From the NCBI GenBank assembly GCA_023052935.1, contig CM041298.1, positions 2,852,001-2,916,000 of the forward strand: 64,000 bases of DNA, given 5' to 3'. Of this stretch, positions 23,184-35,393 are shown piece after piece. This DNA comes from Piezodorus guildinii (lineage: Eukaryota; Arthropoda; Insecta; Hemiptera; Pentatomidae). The stretch's first letter is position 1, and every line of letters begins with the position of its first letter. The notes beneath the pieces were generated by a model that ran no database searches, was not told the DNA's origin, and worked only from the letters and a program-made list of their open reading frames with translations. Made by a program: the position numbers and the translations under genes.

Positions 23184-24009
23184 AAATAAATAACCTACAT
23201 ATATATTTTTTATTAATATTTTCCGTCTTTTGTGTTTATTCTGTTAATTGTGTTCATTATTCTTAGAGGACAGAATAAACGTTATTTTGATTTATTCCTT
23301 CAAACACGATAGATCTTACAGAGTACCGTCATGGCAGCTATTATTGTGAGTTGCAACTAGCAGGCTGAAGGTCCTTATAGTAGTCGGTAGGAGGCATGGA
23401 GTGAATCCCCTTTTAATCATTTGCCCAGCGTCTTCTACTACAAGCTACATCAACACAGGTTATAAATTGAATAGTAAATAAGCTGAGATAGAATTATTTT
23501 TACATATATAAGAAACATTGATTATTAAAGAGATGGAAAAATAAATGGTTATCGAAAGATGTTTGAGACCTGCCGTTCTATAAGATCGTTGAACCCTATC
23601 GTTCACTGACGACCCGTGCCATAGAGAAGCAAACAATAGAGCACAATAGAGAGAAGGCGACAGGTACAAAGAGAGCTGGAGGTAATAGGCGCGTTAACAA
23701 TCGGCGGGCGCGGGAGACGACCCACTGCCTGCTCGATAGTAAGCTCCTGTATCAAGGTCGCAGCAGTACAACGAACCCTCTCAATTCCCACAATACAGGA
23801 GGCCTTGTCTGGCGGAAGTCTTTGCGGCTAATTTTAGAACTACTCCAAGTCCTTCTTGCTTTCTCACGTATTGCTGACTTGATTCGTATATTAAATATAC
23901 ACTCACTCAAAAAGGTTTCCATACATCATACTTTTATTGTGCAAAGCTATTTATTTTTAACTTAACAATTTTCTAATGTACAAATCATTAATACTAATAT
24001 TAGATTTTA
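23184..24009. other. Unassigned, GC-richer island 23330-23880
   Basis: Two short overlapping minus ORFs without motifs. The base composition differs from the surroundings, so this may be a fragment of an LTR element or an old gene. I cannot identify it. Confidence 0.3.
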
Positions 24010-24438
24010 AAAAAATTTGGTGCGTGCATCACACGACTTTCACATACCACGACTGTTAAAATTAATTTAAAATCTATTAACTATACTTCAAATTAAAAAA
24101 TATTTTTAAGTTGTTTTTAATAAAACGTGTATTCATTTTCGTTGGAAACATATGATTTAGATTAAATAATTTAGCTATATTAAATTGTTAATCAGTAATA
24201 AGTTTATTCCCTATTCGTCACTTGATATCACTTTTTACGACTTTGTGTATACACACACAGACCTTTTTGTGGGATTTGGTTAGGAGACCCTAAAACGTGT
24301 AATCCCGTTGAAAACTGTAATTTCGAAAATTTTCACGTTCGCAATACTCTCATGTTCATGTAAACGGTATACATGTCTAATACGAGTATACCGTTGGAAA
24401 GCTAAAGATTTTAGAAAAAATATTATCTAATACACAAG

Positions 24439-24476
<38 letters not shown>

Positions 24477-24802
24477 AAAAAAAAAAAAAAAACCTGTACC
24501 ACTACAACCCATGAAGGGTCCTGGGCTCAGTACATATAGAGATTGGTACTGTTTCTAGGCCAACGGCCGTGCAATGAGGTGATTAGTCCTTAATCACGCT
24601 CAGCCGCCAGGTTTTTCCCCAATTAATTTGGGTACCCACTTTATAGAGGCTGGATCTGCCCCAGGAGGGTCTCCATACCCTAGGGTCGCCCCCCGACTGA
24701 ATTAACAGAATAAATAATACTTCTGCCACAGCCGGGATTCGAACCCAGGACCCGGAGCACAGCAGACTAGTGCTCTATCCACTAGACCACGCCGCTCCCT
24801 TG
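24439..24802 (-). repeat. SINE1 with target-site duplication
   Basis: Long A/T tail (24439-24492), body, then tRNA-like head (B-box gggattcgaaccc on the plus strand at about 24732). Flanked by the 11-bp repeat taatacacaag (24428-24438 and 24803-24813). Confidence 0.92.
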
Positions 24803-25230
24803 TAATACACAAGAGCTTGTACAATAGAGAGTGATAAAAAGCCGATACAAATAAGTGATTGTTTTAGATAATAATATAATATAATAAATAAAATAAACTT
24901 TATTCACATATTTACATTTTGTCAAAATGTTAACAATGATTTTGGATGAGTCATCCTTACAATCAGAAAATATTTTTGTTTTTTATTGATTATAGTACAT
25001 TAGCCTAATGGCAAACATATGGTGAACAATTGAGGTTACTTTGCGATTGTAGGAAAAATTATACAAAAAACCTACGCATAAAAACTACACATAAAATAAT
25101 TGAGAATACATAAAATATTTAAAGATACATGAAATAATTGAAAATACATAAAATAATTGAAAATACATAAATTAATAGAAAATACATAATATGATTGAAA
25201 ATTATAAAATTTATAACATAAGAAAGTAAA

Positions 25231-26784
25231 TTAATTTAATAATACATGTTTTGTTCTCTTATGAGTATATCGTTTTAGTGAAAATTTATTGTAATTACCG
25301 ATTTCTTTTATTAATGGGTTTTTAGAGACTGGAGTTTTACTGAAGTAAGAAGCTGTTTGTGAATGGACAAGTTGTTTGATTGTAGGAAGCTGCAAGTCTT
25401 GGAGCATTGATGATATTTTCGTGTATCGGGGGAAATTATTAATTATCCGCATTGACAAGTTTTGAATTCTCTCGAGTTTATGGAAGTTAGTCGAGCAGGA
25501 TGAGCTCCAGACTGGAGAGGCGTATGTGATTAACGGGCGGATGACTGATTTATATATTGTTAATTTGTTTTGAGTACTCAAACAGGATTTTCTATTAAAG
25601 TAAGGAAACATTTTGTATATTATTTTTTTCGCCTTGTCAATTTTTCTGTTGATGTGGTCGGTGAAAGTAAGTGATTTGTCTAAAGTAAGGCCTAAGTACT
25701 GTACAGATTTTGACCATGGGATGAGAGCTGAATTTAACTTAATTTGGTGGTTTATTTTTGAGCGACGTTTAGTGAACAGGATTGCTTCAGATTTGGTGGG
25801 ATTAATTTTCAATTTCCATTTGTTGCAATATTCGTTAAATTGTTTAAAGTATTGTTGTAAGCGATTTACTACAGTATCAATACGATATGATGAAGTATAC
25901 AATGCAGTGTCATCGGCGTATAAGGACCTCGTCACAAATAAGTTGGTCGGTAGGTCGGAAATGAACAAATTAAATAGAATTGGAGATAAGCAAGAGCCTT
26001 GGGAAGACCCACCGAGATAGGGAGAGTATCAGAAGTAGATTTGCCAACTTGAATATAAAACTGTCTATTTGATAAATATGAGTGAATAATGTGAATCAGG
26101 TATGGCGGAAAATTATATGAGATTAATTTGTATATGAGTCCGGAGTGCCACACAGTATCAAATGCTTTTTCTAGGTCCAGAAGGAGCATACCGGTATGTT
26201 TGCGTTCGTTAAAGGCTTTAGTGATGAAGTCAGTGAGTCGTGCCAATTGGTCAACGGTGGAGTGGTGTTCCCTAAAACCAAATTGTTCATCTATTAGTAA
26301 ATTATTTAGTCTAATATGCTTGTTAATTCGTTTGAGTATTAGTTTTTCTAGAATTTTGGATAGTATATTTAGTAGACTTATAGGTCTGTAGTTCGAAACA
26401 TTACTATGGTCTTTATTTGGTTTTTTTATAACTATAGTTTTGGAAGTTTTCCAGACTATGGGGAAGTAACTAAATCTTAATATGGAATTAAATATTTTGG
26501 TTAAAAAATAAATAGATTTTCGGCTTAAATTTTTTATTACTAGGGAGGGAATGCTATCATCGCCTGGGGCTTTTTTAGGTTTTAGACCTTTAATGATTTT
26601 TCCGGTTTCTTTTGGAGAGATAGATGAGAAATTAACAGTAAGAGGTGATTTTAAATAATCGCGGACGGATTTAAGAATTTTTCGGTTGTGGTGATTTGAT
26701 CCAAAGAGGGAAGTAATTGAGGGAGTTGTTTGGAAATGCTTGGCTAATAGTTGAGCTTTATCTCTGTCCAGATATGCATAGCCG
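25231..26784 (-). pseudogene. LINE ORF2, reverse transcriptase part
   Basis: From 26784 the frame is open without a start: AQLLAKHFQTTP, PKKAPGDDSIPSLVIK, NYRPISLLNILSKILEKLIL, EQFGFREHHSTVDQL, then LLLDLEKAFDTVWH (motif A, Asp). A frameshift near 26010 follows. The second frame holds QGSCLSPILFNLFISDLP, then YADDTALYTS (motif C), NPTKSEAILF, VQYLGLTLDKSLTF and VIRPLITYASPVWS. Order and motifs are those of jockey-clade RTs. It ends at 25231, followed by an A/T-rich 3' UTR. Confidence 0.87.
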
Positions 26785-27942
26785 TCATTTTTTTTTTAAA
26801 GGAGGAATTTTCGGAGACTGCTTAGTTAAATTCTTGTGAATTTTCCACATTTTATTATCCCCTGGCTGACAGGATTTCAAAACCGTAGCCCAGTTTTCGT
26901 TTTTCCAATTATTAAGACGTGTTTTAATATAACTATTTAGTTTATTATAGACTAATTTGGTTTTTGGGTTATTATTACGTTGGAAGTATCTTTTTAATCT
27001 ATTTTTAATGTATATTAGTGCTCTGAGTCGGTAGGGTAAATCATTATGATGATGTGGATGGTGATACTGTTGTGGAATGGATAACGACATGGATAATTTG
27101 ATATGTTTATAAAAATCAATTAGAGTAGTGTCGATTTCTTTCGAATCATTTATGGTCGGATTTATGTTGATTCGGAAATCTAGCTCTTTCCTGAACTTTT
27201 GCCAGTCAGCGTCTTTGAGCGAAAATTTGAGTATTTTTGAAATTGTAGGTAGGGGAGATTGAATACGAAAAATCACGGGATTATGGTCTGAATTTAGAAA
27301 TGGTAAAGAGATAAGAGGTGATAAATTGTAAATATTTTTCGTTAGAGCCAAATCGATGATACTAGGTTTGTAATTACGTTGAGTCGGTATATGGGTTGGT
27401 TCAGGCGGACTGTGTAGTTGAATGAGGTTTTTTACTATGAAGTTTAGAACGAATTTACCGTTTTTATTTGTTCTGTTACAGTTCCACTGTGTGTGCTTAG
27501 CGTTTAGGTCTCCAAAGATGATCACTTGTTTATTTAATTTGAATAGTTTAGTCATGTCTGGAATATTTATTTTATTTGGCGGGATGTACACAGCTATTAC
27601 AGTGGTTGATTTATTGTTAATAATTGTATTAATCGCAACGGCTTCGGTAGACATTAAGTCAGGAGCTTGTATAAAATGGTGCTGGACATCGGAACGGACT
27701 AAGAGCATGACGCCCCCACCTGCTCTGCTACGATCTCGTCTATAAATGACATATCCCGGAAGCGAGAAACGATCAGTTTCAGAAAGACGTGTTTCACAAA
27801 CAGAGACTAAATGGGGTTGATTATGATTTAAAAATAATTTAAATTCTACATCGTTTCCGCGAATAGTTTGTGCGTTCCACATCATAAATTTAATTTTACT
27901 ATTGTCACTAGTCATTAGAAATTTTTGAATGAGTTGTGGCAT
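26785..27942 (-). pseudogene. LINE ORF2, AP endonuclease part
   Basis: 385 residues opening ORF2. EEP/APE endonuclease motifs: MMWNAQTIRGN (about 20-30), VCETRL (about 48), GYVIYRRDRSRAGGGVML, GDLNAKHTQWNC (about 145), IIDLALT and NSDHNPVIF (catalytic His region, about 215). It nicks target DNA for target-primed reverse transcription. The frame ends at PPLKKK in an A-run (26788-26797), probably a one-base slippage. The next frame continues directly into the RT domain. Confidence 0.87.
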
Positions 27943-28336
27943 CTATTATAACGTTAAGGAGAAAGCTTGTTGTGGTAGAGTACGGGATATAATCGCTGAT
28001 TTTAAGTTTTGTTGAATTATGGCCAAGGCAAAAGTTGTTTATATCGCCGCTTTTACAATTGTAATTTAACAAGACAGTGTATATAAACAACTTTACAACG
28101 CTAACACTCATAAGAGATTTGAATATATAATTATTATGAATATATTTGCACAATAGGATGACCATTAATCAAACATAGAAAGTATGCCTTCTACTAGAAT
28201 AAAGATTTTTGACATACCGTCTTCGGTGCTTTTTAGTTGTGATAAAATTTTTTTGAAGTTTGTAATTAATTTACTTACATTAAATAGATTAAACATACCT
28301 TTTATTTCTTTAAAACAGTCAGACATCGTAGGTTCA

Positions 28337-29365
28337 TTAGGGTTGTTGTTGACGGTTTTCGGAGAGAACGTGTTTTGAGGCCACGGAGATTTCGGGGTTG
28401 GTAGTACTGGAAATTCTTGATCGCTTTGTGTAAATGTTTTTCGTGGAATCGCTCGTAGTGCTGGTTTTTTTTTTGCTTAGCTGTAGTTCGAGATTTCTTT
28501 GGTATTTGGAGCATTGCGTGGAGTTTGAAAAATGTTCATCAGAGCAATTGCAGCATTTGGGTTTGAAACCGTCAATTAATGTATTTGGGCAATCCTTTGA
28601 AAGATGTTCTCCGGCACATTTCAGACATCTTGGATTTTTGAAGCAATTACGTGCCACGTGGTTAAATTCCTGGCATTTGTAACATTGAATTAAAGTTTTG
28701 TTTGACCTATATTTCTCCCATTTTATTACTATGTTACAACAGTAGTGAAGGTTATTTACTTTGGCTAGCTGTTCTTTATTGTCCAAAATTATTATTAATA
28801 TCGGAAGCTTTATTACCCCGTTTTCGGATTTTTTTTCCATTTGATAGATTTTATGAATGGCCAGGTCTTGATTTTTTAGGTCGGACGAAATTTCTTCTAT
28901 AGGAAACTCAGGAGGCATACCTTTTAGAATAATTTTTGGTTTTGTTTCACTTTTCGGGGTGAAAGTATGAAAACCGAGGTTGAGATCTTTAAAAGCACTT
29001 TTTACAAGTTCGAAGTCTTCGCTGTTTTGGACGTAGATTGTAGTTTTATTCATGTTATATTTTATATTTAAGTCTTTTACTTTTACTTTTAAATCATTGA
29101 CAGTACCACTGATATTGTTGTAAGATGAGTTAACGATTATTGGGGGGTATTGGTTTTTCTTCTGTTTATGATTTACAATGTTTTTTAAGATCTCCGTATC
29201 TTCTTCATCTAAATCTGAAAGTAAATCATAACTATTGGAGGTTTCAATATTGAACTCACCTCTTTTACGTTTGGTTGAAGTACCTGGTATCTGTTCTGCC
29301 ATAGTTCGTGCTTGGCCCCCGATCGGGGCGCCCTTGATTGATCTACTTTGATGAGTGGTGAACAA
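28337..29365 (-). pseudogene. LINE ORF1 (Gag-like, zinc-knuckle nucleic acid chaperone)
   Basis: 342 residues. A likelier start is the internal Met of MAEQIPGTSTKRKRG (residue 22). A charged N-terminal part is followed by a central PRE-like domain (about 100-215) and three CCHC-type knuckles at about 225-285: CYKCQEFNHVARNC, CLKCAGEHLSKDC and CCNCSDEHFSNSTQC. Jockey-clade ORF1 proteins bind the LINE RNA and form RNPs. A frameshift near 28350 separates the last about 65 codons (PTMSDCFKEIKGMFNLFNV, ending near 28160). No selection-supporting evidence; treat it as a TE gene, slightly broken. Confidence 0.85.
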
Positions 29366-29546
29366 TTAAAAACTAACAGAGAAACACGAAATTTACCAGT
29401 TAAAACATAGAATAAGTTATAAAAATCCTAGTAAAAAATATATCACTTTTATAACCTTATATCACCAAAAACAGCTGATAATATAATAGATTTTTTAATA
29501 AAACACATGTTTCTATAGACATTTAATTTAATTAATTCTTTAATAG

Positions 29547-29848
29547 GGGGATCACTTGTAGCTGGGTGGCTAGCGTAACAGCCTCCCATGCTAAAGGTCA
29601 CGGGTTCAAATCCGCAGGTGGTCCTAGGATTTTTTAATGGGAGTAAAAAATCCTTAGTTACGCCGTCCTTCGGAGGGGACGTTAAAAGGTGGTCCCGAGC
29701 CTGTGCGATGTCAGGTACTCGTTAAAGATCCCTATCCTAATAAAACCTGGATAGGCAAAATTTAGGACTCCCACTGTAGCATCGTCCGATTAGCCAAAGC
29801 GGCAAAAAGTGACGTTAAATAAATAAACAAATAAACAAACAAATAAAC
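29547..29848 (+). repeat. SINE2 with perfect 13-bp target-site duplication
   Basis: Complete SINE2: head ggatcacttgtagctgggtg, B-box gggttcaaatcc, body, and a long tail of aaataaataaacaa units. Flanked by aattctttaatag (29534-29546 and 29849-29861), which belongs to the host family A copy. Confidence 0.95.
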
Positions 29849-30139
29849 AATTCTTTAATAGTTTCACGTATTTTTATCTCTAACTGTATTTGAAAATTCT
29901 ATCATTGATTTTAAAAATGGAGGTAAGTGAAAGTCGTGTGTTGCCCGCACCAGATTTTTGTTTAAGTCAATGAACTTTAATAAAAATCACTCTCTGTAAA
30001 GGTCTTGGTAAATGTCAATGAACTATTAATTGAGAGGTTTTCTTTTACTATCATGGCGTGAAAACTCATCAACTACACGCCATTCATAGATTAACTTAGA
30101 TACTATCGCTAATCGAAAGTTCTACTGAATAAAATAAAA

Positions 30140-30235
30140 GCTATTACTTTCACTTAGCAATAGATGAAATATACGAGTATAGTGAGGGGGGAAGTATTGT
30201 GATAGTGAAAATTGTATTGTTTGTTTTTTGATTTA
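30140..30235 (-). repeat. Family A 3' end fragment
   Basis: tactttcacttagcaataga, then ggaagtattgtgatagtgaa; truncated where SINE2 begins. Confidence 0.65.
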
Positions 30236-30482
30236 AGGTCACTTTATGCTACAGTGACCATTCGGGCGATTTTGAAGCAGGAGTCCTTAATTTTGCCTAT
30301 TCAGTTTTATTTAGGAAGGGAATATTTAACGAATACATCACCTTTTTACGTCCCCTCCGAAGGGCTGCGTAACTAAGGATTTTTTACTCCCTACATTAAA
30401 ATCCTAGGGCCACCTGCAGGTTGGAACCCGTGACCCTGGACATAGAAGACTGTTATGCTAGCCACTACACCACAGAATACCC
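30236..30482 (-). repeat. SINE2 copy, minus strand
   Basis: Reverse body (ggattttttactccc, cctagggccacctgcag) and head ending ttatgctagccactacacca. The tail is short (gatttaaggtcactttatgc). Confidence 0.8.
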
Positions 30483-30483
30483 C

Positions 30484-30870
30484 TAAGTATTACTTTCAAT
30501 TAGTTATTTATGAAATATGTAATAAGGGAGATTATTGCAACTGTGGAAATTTTCAATGAAACTACGAGTTTTAGGGTCCGAAATTCTAGAAGTTCCGAAA
30601 AATGGTCCAGCTCGAAAACTAAAAGTACCTGAAATTTTATTTTCAAGAAAATTATGTGCAGCTACTTTTTCGCTTTCACTTACCTACAGATGGAATATAT
30701 TGTAATTGAAAGTGTTGCGAATGTGAACGTTTTAGAATTTGAGATGTTACAGCAACTTTTTCATTAAAATCGGAGAACCAGAAGAGCCACTTCATATCAT
30801 GCATTTTGCATCTTTTTACGATGTTCTCTTCTTTTTTTAACTTTAAATCTGTATTCACACCTGTAAATAA
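30484..30870 (-). repeat. Two tandem family A 3' end fragments
   Basis: 30484-30660 (ttactttcaattagttattt, gaaactacgagttttagggt) and 30665-30870 (ctttcacttacctacagatg, atgttacagcaactttttca, catgcattttgcatcttttt), both in minus orientation. Confidence 0.7.
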
Positions 30871-30959
30871 TACAATGAACAATCAGTGAATGTGCGGTCA
30901 ATTTTAAGAAACATGGCGAGATAGGCATGAGGGAGAGCAGCACCCTGCGGTACCTACTC

Positions 30960-32150
30960 CTGGCATGAAATTAGTGTGAATTACTAAGGGAGAAGGTCTC
31001 TCATCCAACTCCTCTTCAGCCTTCTGTAGGCATTGTCTGGCATGAGTGTTGTGGCCATGTCATTGATTAGTGTGTTAGGGTGACCTTGTAGTTTGTCGTG
31101 GAAACGTTTGTAGTGTGTCCGTATGTGCTCATTGACAGTTGGCATCTTAAGGTCAGTATGTAAAGTTATGTTGCTAACGTACCACGGTGCTTTTGTAATT
31201 GTTCTAAACGTTTTAGCCTGAAAGATTTGAAGTTTGTTAATGTGAGTCTTTTTTAGCTGTCCCATATAGCTGTGATGCGTAAGTCCAAATAGGTTTCAGT
31301 AGGTAAGTATAGGTGTTTGATTTCTGTCGAAGTTTTAGTTTCGAGTGTTTTGAAAAGAGTGAGTGAGGTTTTCTTTTTTTTGTTAATATGCGGGCCCCAA
31401 GTCATTCTTCTGTCAAACGTCAAACCAAGATAATGTACAGTATCCGTCTGTGGAATTTGTGTGTTGTCTAAGAAAACGGGAGGACTCGTGTCATATCGAA
31501 GAGTAAAGGTGATATGGTGTGATTTGTCATTATTCAATCGAATTTTCCAGAGTTTGAACCAGTCATGTAATTTTATTAGATGTTGTTGTAGTATCTCTGA
31601 GGCATGGGTTGCAATTTTAAGTTTTGTTAAGATCGCTGTGTCGTCGGCATAAGTCGCTGTTAGAATATTAGGGCTGTAAGGTATGTCATGAGTGTAAATA
31701 ATGTAGAGTAATGGAGCGAGCACTGCACCTTGGGGTACTCCTGCTGCGATAGATCTCATGGCAGATAGCTCTGATCCCTGTCGAACGGAGAAAAATCTGT
31801 AAGAAAGGAAAGAATGAATAATGAGGTAGTAAGTAGGGGAAGGATAGCTTGAGTTTGAAGAGAAGCCCCTGGTGCCAAACTCTGCGAAGGCTTGAGCAAC
31901 GTCGAGAAATACGCCAGTAGTGTATAACTTCTGCTCTAGTGCGGTGGATATGTAGTCCGTCACTCTGTGTAGTTGGTGCAATGTCGAGTGATGTCTTCTA
32001 AATCCAAATTGATGATCTGGTACGATGTCGTTAGTTAGTGACATCAAGAAGTCTTTTAAAATTTCGATTTGGAGCATAGCGGAAGTAAGCTTATTGGTCG
32101 TATGATGAGGGAGTATTTTTGTCCTGTTGGTCTTGTGAATCATTCACGAT
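30960..32150 (-). mobile_element. Jockey-clade LINE, RT part (5'-truncated)
   Basis: Two minus-strand frames (31253-32143 and 30984-31265) cover the RT from motif 2 to the C-terminus: VPDHQFGFRRHHSTLHQLHR, TTGVFLDVAQAFAEF (motif A region, altered), AAGVPQGAVLAPLLYIIYTH, YADDTAILT (motif C), then DTVHYLGLTFDRRMTWGPHI and FQAKTFRTITKAPWYVSN. The A motif reads FLDVAQAFAEFG instead of the usual FLDVxKAFDxV(W), losing the second Asp of AFD. A stop or frameshift follows near 31260. No endonuclease part remains. Confidence 0.88.
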
Positions 32151-32154
32151 TTTC

Positions 32155-32835
32155 TCTTAAACGGCTCTAACGAATTTGATTTAACTCAGACTAGCGTCGT
32201 TTGATTCGTATTATCGGCTAGAATTATAAGGTCCAAAAAGAAAATTTGGCATAAAAACATACCAAAAATTTAGGTAAAATGATTGCAATTTTTTTTCTGC
32301 CTCACGGACTATGACTTCAATAGTTAGGTCGAGTTGTAAAAAATAAAAAGAAATAATTTTGTAAAATTAAATTTCATATTTTAGCAGATTATATGCCTGT
32401 GATTTTACTTATACAAAACGCGAACCAGATGAGCCACTTTATACCAATGCACATTTTTAACAATTTTATCAAAAAGGGTCTAACGGTTTTGATTAAACTC
32501 GCTATGCAAAATTTAATATCACATATGTTTCAATCTTATTTAAATAGTCTGAAGGGCTTAAATGCCGATATTCTTAATTGTCTTCCCCTAAAGTACCTTT
32601 AATTTTATAGTTTGAAAAAACGACGACATATTCGGCATTGATAAAAAACGGGTAAATATATAAGCTGAACGAATTCGAAATTAAATAGGAGGAGAAAAGA
32701 GCAAACACGCAATTTTAGTGTATTTGAACATAAGAACAATAGTGTAGATGTACAATATGCCGTGGAAAGTTAAAGATTAATAAATATTAGATAAAAAAAT
32801 AATATTATCTTATATACAAAACTGTTAAAAATAAT
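32155..32835 (-). repeat. Family A repeat, minus strand
   Basis: acgattttctcttaaacggc, ccagatgagccactttatac, ctgaagggcttaaatgccga, gtaaatatataagctgaacg and the final aataatattatcttatatac. The head is missing; SINE1 follows at 32881. Confidence 0.8.
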
Positions 32836-32880
32836 GATGAGGACCTGATAACACGAAGTAAATGGTTATAGATAATAAAA

Positions 32881-33174
32881 AGAAAACCTGTACCACTACA
32901 ACCCATTAAGAGTTTTGGCTCAGTACATGCAGAGTTTACTGTTTCTAGGCTAACAGCCGCGATGAGGTGATTCGGCCGAGATCAGTCCGCAGGTTTTTTC
33001 CCCACTTTTGGGTACCCACTTTAAAGAGGCTGGGTCTGCCCCAGAGGGTCTCCATACCTCAGGATCGCCCCCCCGAATTAACAGAATAAACAATATTCCG
33101 CCATAGCTGGATTCGAACCCAGGACCCTGAGCACAGTAGACTAGCGCTCTACCCACTAGACCTCGCCGCTCCCA
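32881..33174 (-). repeat. SINE1 copy
   Basis: acctgtaccactacaaccca, ggtacccactttaaagaggc, and a tRNA-like head ending ctagacctcgccgctccc. The B-box appears as ggattcgaaccc on the plus strand. Confidence 0.88.
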
Positions 33175-33694
33175 TAGATTTATAATTAATAATATGATAT
33201 TATTATTAAACACTATAAAAGTTATTCAAGTTCTTTAAAGTCTTATTTATCTACTCAATAAGTTTTTACTCAAGAATTTAGAAGTTTTTGAAGAATTTAC
33301 TTAAGGTACTTACTCAAAGCTCCTCTTTTACCTAAAGCACTCAAAGTCCATTGCTCGTTAAACGACCCCGAAGCAGACGGGCTTAAGTCCCCTGATGTTT
33401 GCACTTCCCGGTGAGTGACATAATCGATTAGTGTTATCTATCGACTGCCATATTCGAGCCTGTCATATCGAATGTCCTGCCCTACTTAGCTCGTATAAAA
33501 AGATCTCTTTCAGACAATAAGACCCATTCTTGCTTATTTTTCCTCTTAGGAATTCCATCAGTTTTTGCGGGATTCCTCCACATCGCTGCAGTGCACATCA
33601 ATAAAATGACTTTGAAATTAAAAACGTCCGAGTGATTTTCACTCTGAAATAACTCCTGAGTTATAAGAAAAGTGCAGCTATGAGATTAAGACAT
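33175..33694. other. Unassigned
   Basis: 33330-33620 is less A+T-rich and holds no ORF. It may be a decayed LTR-like segment (aataaaatgac near 33601) but without a supporting partner. Ends with a short family A head (33690-33725: tttttggtgcgtacatcaca). Confidence 0.3.
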
Positions 33695-33745
33695 TTTTTG
33701 GTGCGTACATCACACAATTTTCACTCATATACTTTCTAGATCAAA

Positions 33746-34505
33746 ATGTATTTTATAATTTTCCAAGGCTGTGTACTGGTACCGTTACTATTTAATAACT
33801 ACACGTCAGATTTGCCAGAGAATGATCACACCTTACTAGCCACTTTTGCAGACGACACATCTCTTTTGACATCCCATCAAACCCACTTCTGGCATCTTTC
33901 GTGTTGCAAAACCACATTGGTGATTTATCCAGTTAGGCTAAAAGGTGGAAAGTGAAATGAATAAATCGAAGAGTTATTTATCGTTTTCACGCTCAAACGT
34001 AGTGAATGTCCAGTAGTCTATTTCGAGGATAAACCCATTCCGACATCAGGGAAGTACGATATTTGGGACTGTACTTAGACCCAAACGACTGACATGGAGG
34101 ACTCAATTAGACTTAAGAGAAAAAACAAGTTTGACTATTGGACAAACGATCAAAATTACCTTAAAGCACAAAAATTACTATTTACAAAGTACTGATCAAA
34201 CACTCATGGACATACGGAATAAGCTATGGGGCTCTGCGTTAACCTCTAACATCCAAAGAATTCAGTTTCTTCAATCGAAAATATTACGAAAAATCCTGGA
34301 TTTATGTAACCAACGAATTACTTCACAAGAACTTAGACATACTCACAGTTCAGACACAGCCACAGAATATTATAAAATATTTTACGACAGACTGACTTAC
34401 AAGATGAACCCATGGACCCCAAACACTTAAATCCACCACCGACCCATACAACCCACCCCGACGACTTTTGAGGCGGTGGCCTAGAGATGTCTTGGGTTAA
34501 TCTAC
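33746..34505 (+). mobile_element. Jockey-like LINE fragment, RT 3' part
   Basis: Frame 1: FQGCVLVPLLFNNYTSDLPE, then LLATFADDTSLLTSHQT (motif C as FADD). After frameshifts: LLSFSRSNV-like residues, then the C-terminal stretch [35 protein letters not shown], and RRWPRDVLG near 34470. Decayed relative of the 31-kb element. Ends where mariner M2 begins. Confidence 0.8.
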
Positions 34506-34522
34506 TTTTCGGAACGTAACAT

Positions 34523-35393
34523 ACGAGGCATGTTTTTAAGTTAAGTACCGTTTTGGAATTAAAAAAAGACGTGCAATGATATCGCATAATTTTATTTTTA
34601 CATGAAAGCCTGTACCTTAATCTACTTTTCTACATAATTTCCATGAATTTTGAGGCACTTGTCATAACGTGGCACCAGTTTTTGAATACCCTCCTCAAAA
34701 AATTCTGCCGCCTGCTTGTTAACCACTGCATCACAAATGTTTTGACTTCGTTATCGTCTTGAAGACGCCGACCGCCAGGTGTTTCTTCAAGTGCAAGGAA
34801 CAAATTGGGAGATCAGGGCTGTACGGAGGATGATCTAGAGTTTCCCATTTAAAGAAATGATGAGATCTTTGGTCCGATTAGCCACATGTGGACGGGCATT
34901 GTCATACAGCAAAACGATACCCTTACTCAACTTGCCACGTCTTTTTTAGGATTGCACGAACACATTTGTGATAGTGTTAACATAAGTCAGCTGCAGAATT
35001 TTCTTGAGGAGGCAACAAAAACTCCGCTAGACAAGTGCCCAAATTCCGATTCATGTAGAACTATTTTACAGGCTTCATGTTAAAATGCATCTTCACTCAT
35101 TTTCTTAATTCCATACTCATAATGTTTTGTCCGTAAACTTCAACGATCTCACGATGAATATCGATCGATTTTACGCCTTTAGCACTAACAAATCATATAA
35201 CAGCCCGTACTTCACAATCAGCGGAACCCACGATTGTCGGAGGCATCTTAAAGAAGTGAAGAAAATTCATGGAAATTATGTAGAAAAGTAGATTAAGGTA
35301 CAGGCTTTCATGTAAAAATAAAATTATTGCGATATCTTTGCACGTCTTTTTTTTTATTCCAAAACGGTACTTACTTAAAAAACATGCCTCGTA
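34523..35393 (-). mobile_element. Mariner M2 with both TIRs (871 bp, internally deleted)
   Basis: Left tacgaggcatgtttttaagt and right ttaaaaaacatgcctcgta are inverted repeats with TA at both ends. The minus strand starts MPPTIVGSADCEVRAVI (about 35247), continues FVSAKGVKSIDIHREIVEVY and GQNIM, then is deleted and scrambled. The C-terminal half is near 34740-34930 (LSKGIVLLYDNARPHVANRT). A segment of about 110 bp at 34945-35095 (gaacacatttgtgatagtgt) comes from another part of the transposase. Non-autonomous. Confidence 0.9.

Larger units (their letters stand above)
24882..29476 (-). mobile_element. Near-complete jockey-clade LINE (about 4.6 kb)
   Basis: Minus-strand order: ORF1 with zinc knuckles, AP endonuclease, reverse transcriptase with YADD, and an A/T-rich 3' end (ataaataaaataaac near 24885). 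It is inserted in a minus family A copy: the interrupted sequence resumes on each side and gataat(a)ataata is repeated (24867-24881, 29477-29488). Only a few frameshifts interrupt it (about 28350, 26790 and 26010), so it is a comparatively young insertion. The 5' end is close to complete because ORF1 is preceded by more than 100 bp of leader. Confidence 0.85.
24010..29958. repeat. Family A fold-back locus carrying SINE1, LINE and SINE2
   Basis: Both outer ends are family A heads in inverted orientation: aatttggtgcgtgcatcaca at 24013 and, at the right, the reverse complement of ctggtgcgggcaacacacga. The internal plus-to-minus switch is near 24345 (aacggtata / tataccgtt hairpin), as in copy 1 at 49-418. 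Minus-oriented family A continues at 24803-24880 and 29477-29958 once the nested insertions are removed. Confidence 0.75.

Noticed and set aside
25613..26020. 135-residue plus-strand ORF and similar antisense frames (26128-26391, 27422-27745, 28434-28902)
   Set aside because: They are antisense shadows of the jockey LINE ORFs on the minus strand, which have clear EN/RT/zinc-knuckle motifs.
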